A DNA stretch of 64,000 nucleotides from Limonium bicolor (GCA_023374045.1 CM041778.1:367448831-367512830); one strand, 5' to 3'. Shown: positions 1 to 13,666, numbered from the stretch's first letter. Numbers and translations: made by a program. The notes: generated from the letters alone by a model not told the origin.

Positions 1-13
1 GTGTCACAGACGC

Positions 14-31
14 CAACCACCCACGTGGTTG
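14..31 (-). other. U5 stem-loop, element B left LTR
   Basis: Stem CAACCAC / GTGGTTG around a 4-nt loop, next to GTGTCAC (GTGACAC on the sense strand). The same structure with different stem sequence occurs at the same LTR position in elements A, C and E. The core also contains the palindrome CACGTG, a possible G-box. Confidence 0.6.
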
Positions 32-439
32 ACACGAACACTCTTCCAACACCAAGTCACGGTCTGAATGACTGGAATTAAAACCATAACCAAATCCAAG
101 TACAATGGGAAAATACAAGCCAAGTACCGAGAGACTACATCATGAGTTCTTACTTAAGTTACACAAACCGAAACATACAACAAGGGTTTAGTGTTACATA
201 ATCACAACCCCTACATTAAACATACTACACAAAAGTCTTGCCCATTCGGACTACCCCTATGGTAGTCGCCCTTGCCTACTCTCCGTCTGCTCCCCGTTTC
301 ATTCCTGTAAAAATAAAGGACTCAGCAAAACTATGCTGAGTATGAATGTGTGAAGCCCGCATGTTACCGGGCTACACGACTACTTGGTCGAATATGATTA
401 AGTCCAATTTCATGCAATAGTAAAGCAATAACACAACAT

Positions 440-540
440 ACAACATCAACTTAGCAATATCAATAAACAACCAAGCACAACTTGCAAGTAGCATAGCAAT
501 ATCAATAAGCAACCAAGCACAACTTGCAAGCACGCAACTC
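440..540 (-). repeat. Short tandem duplication in LTR B
   Basis: Two copies of about 37 bp beginning AGCAATATCAATAA at 452 and 494, period about 42 bp; the copy is also present in the right LTR near 26696. It creates an apparent Leu/Ala-rich ORF on the minus strand, which I take to be a by-product of the repeat. Confidence 0.7.
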
Positions 541-689
541 AGCAAATAAGCTACTAATGTAGCAACAACAATCAAGTAATTTATAGGACGTGTGCGCAGG
601 TATATTATACCGTCGATCCTCACTATGGGATCATTCAAGAGATTACGTATTGTTTTCTTGTTCTCATTACACATGTTTTTCCTTCCTTC

Positions 690-1510
690 TCTTGCACCGA
701 GTCAGGGGATGTAGGTTAGATCCCGAGACTTTATTATGTAGGTGCTATTCATTCCTTGATTCTTAAATGATCACATTTGTGAATTTTTCTTATTTGCTTG
801 GTCTCATTACACAAGCTTTCCTTTATTCTCTGGCACCGAGTCAAGGGGTATAGGTAGATCCCGAGACTTCATTATGCAGGTGCTAATCGTTCCTTGTTTC
901 TTTAAGGATTGTTTGGGAATTCTTTTATCACCGCACGTTGGAGGACGTCTCCTCCATAGCTAGTCCCCCATTCCTGACACCCAGGGTCGAGAAAGCGGAG
1001 TCACCTCTAGACTCCAGGATAAGCTCCACCAATTTGTCACTCCCCCATTCCCGACACCCAGGGTCGAGAAAGCGGAGTCACCTCTAGACTCCAGGATGTG
1101 CTGAGAAAGTGGGGTCACCCAGGGGCTCCCAAAATATATTCCACCATAGACGGTCGAAGGATCTGATGCAGATGCCAACTCCCGATCATCCATACCGCGC
1201 GGCCCGAGCTGTTGTCTTCCCGGGTTGTTCTCGTGTTTCACCAGTTGGTACTTTTTGTCTCATTATCATTATAATCTCGACACCATAGCGGGTGTCATTA
1301 GAGGTCCTCTATAGTTAGAGAGGAGTTTTCTTTGTATAGTTCTTTTATTTGTCCACGTGGTTCGTCATGTCCCACTAATTGAGATTTGCTCTTCATTGTC
1401 ATTAATGAATAGACACCAGAGTGGGTGTCATGGTACATCCTCAATGGTTAGAGAGAAGTTCCCCTTATGGAGTTTTCTTTGTTTTCATAGTTCGTTGTGG
1501 TTCATCTTGA
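690..1510 (-). repeat. Series of tandem duplications in LTR B
   Basis: Three successive direct duplications: GCACCGAGTCA blocks about 125 bp apart (near 700 and 830), CACCCAGGGTCGAGAAAGC blocks about 77 bp apart (near 980 and 1060), and GGGTGTCAT...GTTAGAGAG blocks about 125 bp apart (near 1290 and 1420). All are shared with the right LTR (about 26930-27760), so they predate this insertion. Confidence 0.7.
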
Positions 1511-4500
1511 GTTCCATAAACGAGAAAGGGACTAAACTACTGTGTGCGCGCAAATAATATGCCACAGGATATATAACAAGCATATAAGCAAGCCACAAGA
1601 AGCAATCCAATTTCATGCTATAGTCTTATAGTCATTGTCAAACAAAGCACACAGCACACAAGCCGTGTAACACGGCAACATAAGAACCACCATGTCCATA
1701 CCTTATAATAGTTGTCATAGATACTTGCACAAGGGTTCCCCGCTGCTCGTGGGACTCACTCCTGTAATGATTATTCGAACGGGTTAGATCGTTCGATCAT
1801 GCGTTATTGTTCGTAGCTCTATTCATAATGTTTGGCCTAGTCTTAGGGGTTATAGTTGCCAACGCCGGACCTACTTCCAATCCATTTCCTTTTAGTTTAC
1901 ATTTGGAACCATAATTTTCTAATCCTTCCAATCACACCGTAGACGTTTCTTAAGTACAAATCATTCTTGTTTCCATTTCGCTGCTATCGTAATTCTAAAC
2001 CCTTGAACTATACTTACCTGATTATAATCCTAGACTCCCATAATGTTAACCTTACCCTTACTAGCACCAAAGGTCTTGGCATCACCACTCAACATCTCTA
2101 AAACTCCCAAAGTTAATGTTAAAGCTCTAGTAGAACTCCTAGGTCATCCTTCCACCCCAGTTCACATTCTAATTTTGCTAGCCGTTTATTTCCCCTACCT
2201 TGGGTTTCTGTTTTAATGCTACCTAGGTTGTTTTGATTTGACTCTTCCTTCTCCTAATTCTTCCTATGACCGAATAGGCATTTGATTTTTTTTTAGAAGT
2301 ACTAGTTAACCCCTATGTTCTTTTTAAGTGTTTAGACTTACACCATACTTAGATATTCCTTCACATTTGTTCCTAGTCTTTTACTAATAGTCCTAAGTCC
2401 ATCTATTTACAAGACCCGCCCATGATCAACGCCATTCTTCCTAAATCACATAATGTATTATCTAAACACATTTGTGAGTCAGTAACTTCACGTTACTTTA
2501 CTTACCTTCACTTCTAATTTCATATATTACTTTTTTTACATCCCCTTTTCTAATTATTTACCTGAAACACCACTAACATATGTATGTATATACATATACA
2601 TTGTTTATATACACATTATACTCCACATTACGTATGTATGTATATACTTTATTTTCCACGCACTGCAACTCAACACCACTGAGTGTCATCTCCTCTATTA
2701 TGTTTTTTTTTCTTTTCTTTTCACTGATCTGAATCCTAACTTCTCCCTTATTGACTACACATGTATGTAAGATGTTTAATCAAGGATTTTAAGCCAAAAC
2801 AAACCCAGAACCACACTAGTAATGCTACTGAATTTCCATTTCCCTGAACCCGAAGCTGTAGCACTGGGATTTGCTTCCGATTCTGCATTTCCCATTCCGT
2901 TATTCCTCTCCCCAATATGTTAACTAGTTTCCTCCAGCGGTCCCAATTTATTTACCCTTAGTATCACATGTTAACGAGTTTCTAAGCTTATTAACCAGTG
3001 ACTACAATCTTCAATATGTTTCCGGATTTGATATTACAGAGGGGGAGAAGTTGCAGGATTTAACAAATTCTGCATTGGTTTCATTAACTAGCTCATACCG
3101 ATTTCTCCTTGCTAACTTTACCTGTTATTTAACTCGTAAGTAAACGGTACTTTGGTTACCTAATGCTTCAGAGTTTACTAGTTATCACCCCAGGCAGTTC
3201 CCTACATACTCGACACCAGGAACCACCAGATTTCAACCCAACCTCACAGTTTTCTCTTCTGCAATAGGGACTACTCACAACCAGATCTTTCCTTAGTCGT
3301 TGCTAGCACATTCCCATGAGTTATGTCCACCTGTTTTTAGGTATTACTCTCGCAGGGCTCAACATTTGAAGCCCCATGTTTAATTAATACTTCGCACACT
3401 CAGCCACTCCAGAACACAAGACTCGTGACCCAGGGACTAGTTCTCACTTTAATAACCTGCTAACTTAATAAACCCACATGCAACTAGTTTTTTTTTGTAG
3501 TACTTATTAGTTAAATACCAATAGATCCTTCCCACGGTATTTTAGTAACACTTAAGCATGTTTCTACTTTATTAAATCTCGATGTCTAGACCACCATTTT
3601 TGCTAATGCTTCAACAACCAGCACACAAATTCCCAGCAGAATATTCCTCTCACAACACCCAGTTTTCCTTGTAGTTAAAGGTTACCAGGTCTATCAAGAT
3701 ATCTTTCAACAAAATCATACACCAGATTAAACATAACTTTAGATGAAAGCTTGGGTTACAACCTTGGTTTTAAAGTTGCTTTCCTGGGCAGTTTCTTGAT
3801 ACCCTTTTGGTCTATTTCCGCACCTAGACAGAGACAAAGGCCAAGCTTAGTTTGTTGTTCACTTCAATTTTAAACAGCAAGTGTTAGTTGATAACTTTCC
3901 CGGTAGTATTTACCTTGGTTGGGATTTAGCCTCTCCTCGAATTCCTTCCAAGTTTGTCTGGTTTGATTAACAAGGAAACCTTGGCTCCGCAATCGGTTAT
4001 GCACAAGGAGGAGTTTCCAGATAAGTTGGTGCCTTTAGTGGCGTTAAAAAACGAAACAGAGGATAAGGAACATGGCAGTTTTGTGGCCTCACCTTAGGCC
4101 CGATTTCAGGACAGTAGGAGGATGAGTCTCTAGACGATTTTTGGTGCAACCTAAGGAGGTTTTCCCAGAGAATCTCATGCATGCAAAAGGTCAAACAACC
4201 AAGGGAGTCAGTACTCACGTTTCGGACATCAAACAGAGGGAAATGAAAAAAAAACTTCAAACAGCCAGAGTTCTAGTTTTTGTCCTGCTCTTACCTTCGA
4301 GAGCTCAAGGAGAGGATTTTTCACCGGATTTCAGAGACCCAGACAGCAGTCTCGCATGCACGATTTAGGCGAAGGAAAAAAAAAGAAGATTAGGGGACTA
4401 GGAAAGGACTTCCGAACCAGACAGCACAAGGAAAGTAAGGGAAGTAAAGAGAGTCAACACAGAGCCGGTAATATTACCTTGCGCCAAACTGATGACGGAA

Positions 4501-5228
4501 TGGGGTGGTTTCCTGGAGAGTCCCCGCATACTCATAGGAGAATTTCCAGACGATTGCATGCGTGGGGAGGAGGAGGAAAAAGAGAGAGTTACATAACAGG
4601 ATTTTCGGACAAGAAAGAACAAGGAAAAGAAACGGAAGTAAAAGGGGACAAGAACCATGGGTTTCGGTCAGATGAAACGATCTTACCTTAGAATGATTTC
4701 AAATCAGACTTGGGCTGGTTCTGGGGAGCTTCGGTGCAACCTTGTGATGACTTTCCCAAGGTACTATCGCCTTGCGCTGGGATCTCAACGGAATGGCGCT
4801 TTCGTGAGAATCTCTCGGTACAATCCATGGAAACGTTTCCAGAAGATTGCATGCACGTACGATTGAGGGAAAAGAAATTAGGAGGTGAATATTTTCGGAC
4901 AGAAGTAAGGGAATAGAGAAGGAGAGTTGGTTACCAGTTTTTCCTTGCTATCCCGTGTCGGTTAACTCCAGATTTTTCAGAAGCTGCACAGCCACTTCCG
5001 GACATGCACAAGAAGAAATGGAAGGGGCTGGGTCTCAGATGCAGCACGAGATATTGAAAGGGTGCATCTTTAACCAGGAAACAACATGAAAATTCGAGGA
5101 GCACTTTGGGAGAAGAAAAGGCTGAGTGGGTTCCTCAACCGGGGCGTACCAACGCGAGAAGGAAGAACAACAGTGCCGGTTGGAACATGGGAAAATAACA
5201 GTATGGGAAAGATGAGAGTTACCGAGAT

Positions 5229-5232
<4 letters not shown>

Positions 5233-5261
<29 letters not shown>
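5233..5261. repeat. (TA)n microsatellite
   Basis: Uninterrupted TA dinucleotide tract inside the promoter-proximal (U3) part of LTR B. Confidence 0.95.
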
Positions 5262-5263
<2 letters not shown>

Positions 5264-5801
5264 TACAACAACCGATACGGTACATGGTTGGTGATTAGTG
5301 TTTCAGTTAATAGCATTTACATGGTTCTCAAACGTTAGCTTATAATTGAATTAGAAGTATAGAGATAATTAATTTACTATCCATGTCATGGAGTGTAAAT
5401 CGGAGAGTACCCGTCCTTATGTTTATAATGTTACTGTCTCACGTTCGCACCCAGTATGCAGTCTGTATATTATACTCTCGTAACACATGTTATTTGGTAC
5501 AATCATGGATGTCAATGAGACCCGATTTATTTTAGTTTGCATAATGCGTTACACCCGTGTCGTGTACAGGTGTTCTAACCTGGAATAATTTATTTTGCTC
5601 GGTTGCATTTATTAGCGTCAACCCGATGAGTACGAATGTTTGTCTAATCATGTGGATTGGTTTCACTCCCACGGTATATGTATGTCCCTCAGTAACATAG
5701 GTTATAATTTATAGCATGATTATATTAACGTGTCAAGTTTATTTAAACACTCCTCATAAGTATTCATGACTTTATGTGTTGTAGTTGTTAGGGGTGTTTC
5801 A

Positions 5802-5837
5802 ACTTACCCCCCTTAAAAGAGACTTCGTCCCGAAGTC
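5802..5837 (-). promoter_or_regulatory. Element B polypurine tract with stem-loop
   Basis: On the minus strand: hairpin GACTTCG-GGA-CGAAGTC (5821-5837), a T-rich linker, then AAGGGGGGTAAGT touching the 3' LTR boundary at 5801/5802. It marks plus-strand DNA priming. The same hairpin plus purine tract precedes the 3' LTR in A and C. Confidence 0.85.
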
Positions 5838-6364
5838 TTACTTCCTAACTGGTGTTTTCCCATTCTTGTTAATCCTAGGGATCAAGTCCCACATTTCGTA
5901 ATTCTCACTACTCAAGTGTGTTCAAAAGCACTATGCCACATTAATGGCTTCTCACAAGTTTTCATAGTAGTACAAGGTACTAGCAATGTACAAATAACAA
6001 TCTGAGGTGTAAACCACAATACACACATTCATTCATAACCGAGCGTACATACACATAACAATCTCATACACACAACCAACGTGTGGCTGTAGGATCACAC
6101 ACAGTGCAAAGATTGGGTCCTGGATACGTCCTCTCTAACCTACAATTCTATTTCACCATTTGTGCTTATAAGCACCACGCCACATCTGTGGCTCAATAAT
6201 ACCGCAATGTACCAATAATATTTATGTACTACACTCATGGCAACCAGATGAACAAGTCATTCATTTATGACCACTATGCATTCATACCAATCCACACACA
6301 GTTCACACACATCGCATCCAAAACCACACAACAAACGCGTATCGACACAACAAAAACACAACGC

Positions 6365-6403
6365 GCCTACCCCCCTTAAAAATGGATTACGCCCACGTAA
6401 TCC
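6365..6403 (-). promoter_or_regulatory. Second PPT-like module, element B
   Basis: On the minus strand: perfect 8-bp stem GGATTACG / CGTAATCC (6384-6403), T-run, then TTAAGGGGGGTAGGC. It lies about 560 bp upstream of the terminal PPT and repeats its architecture with different stem bases. Confidence 0.7.
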
Positions 6404-7607
6404 CTTTATATCATCCTTGAGCCTTGGTTCAAGATGTTTAATTCCATGGGGCATTCTAGTTCTATTCAATGTAGCTCACATTATAATTCATCAGAAGCCT
6501 TGGCCATGTTAATGGCTTAGTTTCTGTATTAAGGGCACTTATCGGTATCCTTACCGATCTACGAACGGATTTGGGTTAGTCCTTCTTGGTCTAAGGTATT
6601 GGCAGATAGGTCACTTGTTGTTCGACTAGGAAATGTGATATACGGTCCACCAGCTTTTGCTGTGCGACTCTGATTACCTTCGGTTTAGTCTTCCCTCACT
6701 ATGCCTTGCATGGCATAATTGTATCCCTATTATTTAGGAATAAAGGCCTCTTGACTGCCGTGGGGCATTTGCAGTTATGCACGATTTTGGTGGCTTGTAA
6801 TCTGTCTATCCATTTTCTTTGGTGGTCGGATATTCATTCTTTTAGTGCGCTCTTAAGCGTCTGCGTTATTCTTCCTAGCTGCCCTTTAGGTTTATATTCA
6901 TATATGCTTTGTAGTAATGATGTAGTGCCTGGTGTTTTCAATGTTACAAGCGTGTCGTGGTTACGACAACATGTTTGATTAATCTTACCGATCATAATTA
7001 TATTTAGTTAGCTAGTTCACTCTCCTAGCATTGTTACCTATTTTCTCCCTTGATGTGTACAGCCAGATTTGACTTTTCTTCGTCTTTAAGTAATCTTTTT
7101 TTTTATTTTTTCCAGCCCAGATGTGGCCTTGACACTGCTGGTTGACCTCCTTAGTTTAAGTCTAAAGGTTGTCGAATTGTATATGTTAGAAGTCTCTATG
7201 ATTGTAGATTGTTTAACATCGGATATTTAGTTTCCTTATTATCATCATTATTCTTATGATTGTATCAAGCAGCAGCTTATCGATTAGCTCTGCTTAGTCA
7301 CCAGGTTCAGTGTTGCATTTGGTTTCTGTAGTACGTGTTTTCATGTATTGTCTATTTGGTTATTAGTAGCATCACACCATTCTTCCTACAATTTCAAGTC
7401 TTTACATCTTTGTATGTATTTACTTTCTAGGTTTCGAACCATGTACCCATGTATTTATGTGCCCCCTCTTTTTTTTCTTTTCTTTTTTTTTATCCAGTAG
7501 CAACAACACTTTCTTCGCACTTTACCAAACAATTTCATACAATTTGACACCTATTGGTATTTATGTGTCCACTTGTAGGGGGTTTTGAGAATCATCCAAC
7601 ACTGACG

Positions 7608-7612
7608 TGATC
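7608..7612. repeat. Target-site duplication of A, left (TGATC)
   Basis: TGATC directly before the 5' LTR; the identical pentamer follows the 3' LTR at 24124-24128. Confidence 0.95.
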
Positions 7613-10490
7613 TGAAATACCCCAAATTAATAAAACATGGATTAAATATTTAATCATATTAATTAAGGCCTAAACATGCCTTAAAAGTCAACTGAGAACA
7701 AAAGTGGTCAACATAAAACAAGATGTTGCACCTTTTGACTGTTAAGGGTAAATAAATACCCAAATAAACTTCTTAGGACCTAAAAATTTGTCCTAAGCAT
7801 ATTAAAATACTACTAAACATATTATAACCGTTGGACAACACTCCAACACAAAGAAAAAGCATTTACATGCTTCAAGGTCAAAAAGGGCAAAAAGGTGCTC
7901 TAGGAAAACCATAAAAATCAAATGACCTCTAAATGATATAAAATTGAATTACATGATCAAATATCATGTAAGGAACACAAAAAGACCATTGTCAAAGAAA
8001 ACAGAGCTCAGAAACATCAGGCAACACAAAATGTGCGCTAAAACTCCTTAAAGCACGTTTTGTGAAATTGTCTTTTAAATTGGTTTTAAATGGGCTAAAA
8101 GGTTATAATTACCTTTAAATATAATAAAATATCATATTATATGATATTAGGAATTTAATTCCAGAAATTTACGAATTTTTACAAATTAATATTAAAATAT
8201 TAATAAAACCCTAATGTGGGGCCCGTTTGGGTCAACATTGACTAAGTTGGTCAATGTTGACCATTGACCACGAAATGGACAGCAAGAAATCAGATAATTA
8301 AGTCTCCTAACAGACCAAGAGACAAGAGACATGTGACAATTAAATATATGCTCTTACTTTTACATAAAATAACAAAAAAAGACAAACTTTACCTTATAAA
8401 ACAAAACAAGTGGGCTCCACTTACCTTACCCATGTGAGCCAACTGATTTGGAGCCTCCATTTGCTCCTCTTCCCCCTTGTATTTCGTGGCTCCCAAGCAG
8501 TACAAGACAAGAGATGAGTCACACATTCATTAAATGGACTAAAGTAACATTATAACTCCATTTTCATTCAAAATTTGAATCAAACACTACCCTACCTTCT
8601 CAATCAAGGACGGCTGCCTTTACCACTGTCTCCTCCTTGTCTCCACCGAATTCTCCATCAATTATGCAGCTCCAATCAGACTTGATGAGTCATCAAACCA
8701 ATAATGACCTAAAATATTCAAAAAAAGTGCTTTAAGCTTAATAATAGGTCATTTCCTCTCATTTCTCCTCTTGAGCCGAGTTTGCTCTGTCCATGAGCTC
8801 TCTTTGGCTCCCCTCCAACCGTGGGTAAGTTCCCAAGCACCATTGATGAGGTTCCAAGCTCTAGGTAAGCTCTTAAGGCATAAAAATGCCCATTTTCTTC
8901 ATCTTTCTTTCCTTTTTCGATTGATCTACACTCCAACCATTTTTCTATACATCTATGTAGAGTGATTTGGAGGTTAGAGGAAGTGTTGGTTTCGTACATA
9001 ACCAGATCTAAGGAGGAAAGTTCAAGTCTTGACCATTTAAGGTAAAAATGTGCTTTAAGCTCATAACTTTTAATTCCCTTCAAATTCGGCTGTGAAACTT
9101 TGGTCATAGACTAATCTTCTTCTCCTTTTCATGTGGAATCTGTTGGTTAGCCATTTGGAGCAAGGATGGCCGAGATCCAAAGGAAATACCCTCTTTTAAG
9201 GCATCTTTCCAAGGTAAAACCTAATAACAAGCAGCTTGTTGAGATCTAGCTATTTCCTATGTCAATATGGTGGATCTAACACTTTGTGGTGTGTTTTATT
9301 CAGGTCGAAACCATCTTGAACTCTCCTTGCATTTTTAAGGTGATTTTTGCCTTAAATCTTACATTAAATTACTTCTTATGGTTAGATCTTTCTTGGAGAC
9401 TAACTAGGCCTTGGTTTCTGTTGAAAACATGTAAAACAAGCTGTGGAGAATTTCTCCTTAAGGTGGCGAACTCAAACAAGGCTTTACCTAAGCTAAATCA
9501 AGGTATAAATCACTTAAAAACCTTAACTTGATACATTAACACAAGTTTAAGTGTGTGTATATTAATTGCCGTGAGTGAAGGAGAAAAACAAGGTCTTGTT
9601 TGAGCTTAAAATGTTTAAGGAATGGTTTAATAAATTTTATAACTAATTAAACAAGCATAAATGTCAAATTTAAGACATTATGTGGAAGTTTGGTAAATAA
9701 ATGAAAATTATATGGTGAGGCCAAAATTTACATGTATTTTTGGGACATTTATGTGTAATTTATTTTGCAAGACAATGTTTGTAATAAGGCCATGTATTTT
9801 AGGCCATTTTATTTATGCATTTACAAGCTTTTAATTAAGTTTAAGTAGTATAAATGCATTACCGAAAATAAATGGGGTATTAGGTGTTTTAAATTAAATT
9901 TGGGAGCTTTAGAATAATAAGGACGAAAATTAGAGTTAAAAGGAGTTTAAAATAAAGTTTATAAGATTTTATAAAGTTTGGGGGTTAAATGGTGATTTCT
10001 AGAAAGTTTGGGTGAAAACCATAATTATAAGGAATTGGTGGTCAAGGAAATATTAAGGTGGTCAACCTTGACCATATGCTAGGTTTTGACCAAATTAGAT
10101 AAGTTAGATAACTTATTTAAGGTCTTATAATAAGATAAGTATTTTATGGTAATATTTTTATGACATATGTGTGGTAAATATGTTATTACTAAAAATAAAG
10201 GGTGTACAATGGTATTTTAAACACCCATGGGCTATTAGGAATTTTTAGGAATTTATTTGGTGGTTTTTGGAGTTAAAATAAACTATATATGTATAATATA
10301 TAGTTATTATGTCATTATGACACTTTGGAGAAAAATAGATGGTGGAATGGTAAATATCGAGAGTATATGGGTTAATAAGGATTTATAACCCTTTGGTAAA
10401 ATTTGGAGATTTTTAGGGTTATATAAGAGTATCTATTGAGATATGTGTATAAGGTATGGATGGTGTTAATGATATGGAAGAACTATATGT

Positions 10491-10500
10491 TATAAATAGG
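10491..10500 (+). promoter_or_regulatory. Candidate TATA box in LTR A
   Basis: TATAAATAGG, also present in the 3' LTR (near 21313) and the solo LTR (near 47930). In a 5.7-kb AT-rich LTR other TATA-like sites exist, so this is only the best match to plant consensus that is also conserved. Confidence 0.3.
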
Positions 10501-12931
10501 GCCAAATGACAATTATAGAATAGCACAAGGGCTGTTCGGAATTTACAAAAATAACCATAGGTTATGCTCTTTTATAAGTTAGAAATGTTATTAAATGGAA
10601 TATATAACATGGTATGATTTAAGGGGTGATTTTGTAAATTAAGGAAACTATGGTTTATGGAAAAGAATAAGATTTTTTATGGTGCCTAAGAGGCAATAAT
10701 AAATAGTTTTGTATAAAAACTATAGGTTATAAGTTAAAGGGAATAAAAAAATATCACATAGTATGATATTAGTATATGGTTATAACATTACATAATGTTA
10801 TGTGGTCAAAACGGAATTTAAATTAAGTTAAGGGCTATACTGAGTTAATAAGAGTTGAAAGATGAATTTTAGACTAAGGTCTATAATGTTATAAATGTTA
10901 GGACAATGACATGGTTTAGATGGAATTAATATAAGGAAGGGTACTCACATAAAATAATGTGACAAACTATAAATAAATGAGATTTATAAACTAAGGTGTT
11001 TATGGAATAAACCTTAGGAGTTGTAATTATACAACATAAGATGTTACATGATATTAGGATAATAATCTTAATATAAGTTGTATAATATAATACAACTAAT
11101 GAGAATAATCATCCAATAAAAGATGATAAAATGTAACATAAAATACAAGAGTTTATGAAACTCATAAGAATTACCTACGTGGTAAAAATATATACATACA
11201 CAAGAATAATGTATATAAGGTGGATAAATATATTTTGATTGAAAACCTTATGATTTATGGTGGTGGTTATTTGGAAAAAATATGTTACAAACTATAAGCT
11301 ATGAATTTTGCTAAGATAATGGGTAATGAAATACAAAGAATTATAATGGATGATGGAAAAGAATATATAATATAAGAATGCATGCATACATGCAACTATA
11401 GGTTACGTACCTAAACTAGATGTGGATAAGATTAAAAGAAATATAAGGAATTAAACTTAACAGTTGAAATAGTTTTGACGTACGCGTTTTAAGTAACAAA
11501 GCCGACTGTTTTAGAAAAACCTATAACAAACAACTGTAGAAAACAGGGGTGAACTGTCGGGGTTACTTATAATTCGGAAATACCGGATGTAGTTAGTCAT
11601 GGAGACTGACTTATAGTTTTATTACCGTTTAGAGTATACTTCTGACAAGGACGCTTGACGAGCTAACGGACTACACGGAGCGTAGGATCTTGCTGATTCA
11701 TACTCCACCGTAATACAGTCAGGGTGAACGGTATGTAAAGGGGTTTGCCGAGTTGACCTAAGGTTGCTCCTTGGGCTCGGATTTGGTTGATATAACTTGT
11801 ATGTTGTCATGTGTCTCTGGTTGTCTCTGAGGGCTTCCTCAGTTCAGACTTCTGTGTGATCTGTGATAAGATCGTTGTCTGAATGTGTTAATTAATATGC
11901 ATGAATTGTATATTTATAGCTGCTTATTATCTACTGTTGTTGAGTTAACAGTATCGGTTCGTATATATGAACCAATATATATAAAACGAACTAGCGGCCA
12001 TGGTGTATCTTATAAGAATATAAGGAACGTAAGTAAACGGTTGTAGCACTATGATAATAAACACATACATATTATCTGAGACTTTTGTACGGAGCATTGG
12101 CCTTTTCTATACGCCGCTCTCGTATCAACACTGGATCCCGAGTTTACAGACTCCGGATTGGACTAATGACCTTAGTCTGCTGTGTTAGAAAAATTTGGTA
12201 ATGCGATGCGATGGTATAATTAATTAATTAATGGAATGGAAGTAAAGCCAAGAGGATGTGGCTCTTGGTGCGCGCTGTGTGATCACAAAAACGATACCAG
12301 GATGTCCGCGTACGGGTCCGTAAGTATCAAGAAAATTTCCCGTGAGCTAGAATGGCTCGTTGGTCGGAGACTCTACCGTTGGAGTGGCTACTGCCGTGGG
12401 TGACCCGCCATAATATATGGGTAACTAGAGACATGTCGTTTTAATGAGACATTGTCACTAGGTATAACTGAACAACTAAAACAATTGAGACTTATACAGT
12501 GGCGAAAAAACCATGGACGAGACTTAATACTTGTTTATTATTCTCGTTGTTTCGCTTTGTGTTCATTGGTTATACTTGTGGTTATTTTATTGTGTGTGAT
12601 GGTTGGATGAGCCTACAAGGCTAAGGTAAATTAAATATGGAAACTGTACGCTACGGCGAATGTACATTGTACATTATATTGTTATTACTCGATACGTTCG
12701 ATATATAAATGTTGTGTGGAATATTAAATGAATGTTTGGATTGGATGGATGGTAAATGTTTATGGATATTTGGATGGTTGATTATGTATATTATACATTT
12801 ATGCTTCAGTATTGAATACAACTGTAAAATGGTAAAGCATGAAACCGATCTAATATGAGATGGTTAAAATGACAAGTGACCATTAGGGTCCAGGCCCGAC
12901 ATACTCAGCGTCTATCGATGATCTACACCAT

Positions 12932-13431
12932 NNNNNNNNNNNNNNNNNNNNNNNNNNNNNNNNNNNNNNNNNNNNNNNNNNNNNNNNNNNNNNNNNNNNN
13001 NNNNNNNNNNNNNNNNNNNNNNNNNNNNNNNNNNNNNNNNNNNNNNNNNNNNNNNNNNNNNNNNNNNNNNNNNNNNNNNNNNNNNNNNNNNNNNNNNNNN
13101 NNNNNNNNNNNNNNNNNNNNNNNNNNNNNNNNNNNNNNNNNNNNNNNNNNNNNNNNNNNNNNNNNNNNNNNNNNNNNNNNNNNNNNNNNNNNNNNNNNNN
13201 NNNNNNNNNNNNNNNNNNNNNNNNNNNNNNNNNNNNNNNNNNNNNNNNNNNNNNNNNNNNNNNNNNNNNNNNNNNNNNNNNNNNNNNNNNNNNNNNNNNN
13301 NNNNNNNNNNNNNNNNNNNNNNNNNNNNNNNNNNNNNNNNNNNNNNNNNNNNNNNNNNNNNNNNNNNNNNNNNNNNNNNNNNNNNNNNNNNNNNNNNNNN
13401 NNNNNNNNNNNNNNNNNNNNNNNNNNNNNNN
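12932..13431. other. Assembly gap (500 N)
   Basis: Exactly 500 Ns. In the 3' LTR the two flanks (ACACCAT and TTTCAGG) are adjacent with a one-base overlap, so the gap probably hides no unique LTR sequence. ORFs reported across it are artefacts. Confidence 0.97.
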
Positions 13432-13666
13432 TTTCAGGTTGTTGACCATTGTCGGAGCTGAAGAGCAGGAGCAGGGTAATTGGAGATGTTGTATAGTAAT
13501 GAAGATGGTGTATGGTCTTATGGTAAGGTTATGTATTTTTCAGGATTGGGTAGACGCTCACTTGTCGATGTTTATGGTTATGGACTTAGTATGATGTATA
13601 GGAGTTTCTCGTTATCACTGCGGTTAGCAGTTTGTTTATTTTGGAAGTTGGATGTAGTTTGGCTAC

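Larger units (their letters stand above)
1..5801 (-). repeat. Element B 3' LTR (outer end cut by window)
   Basis: Collinear with 26158-29975 plus 38249-39383; position 1 matches 26247, so about 89 bp of the outer end is missing. The inner end reads ...GGTGTTTCA (LTR start TGAAACACCCC on the minus strand) and is followed by a polypurine tract, so this is the 3' LTR of a minus-strand element. No coding sequence is supported: the short ORFs here differ or are interrupted in the sister LTR. Its length (about 5.9 kb) is very large for an LTR. It is assigned to the chromovirus group by shared LTR termini, PBS, U5 hairpin and PPT modules with C, not by protein, since B encodes none that I can see. 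Confidence 0.9.
5802..7607 (-). mobile_element. Element B interior, left part (non-coding)
   Basis: Sequence between the PPT and the insertion point of element A. Apart from the two PPT modules I recognise no gag, protease, RT, integrase or chromodomain sequence; ORFs are short and random-looking. With 24129-26157 it gives an interior of about 3.8 kb, the pattern of a large non-autonomous retrotransposon derivative (LARD-like). Confidence 0.7.

Noticed and set aside
372..674. Leu/Ala-rich 100-aa minus-strand ORF, repeated at 26648-26866
   Set aside because: Created by a tandem repeat in LTR B; the start differs between copies and no domain is visible.
12876..13449. Long ORFs on both strands across 12876-13449
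   Set aside because: They consist almost wholly of the N gap.
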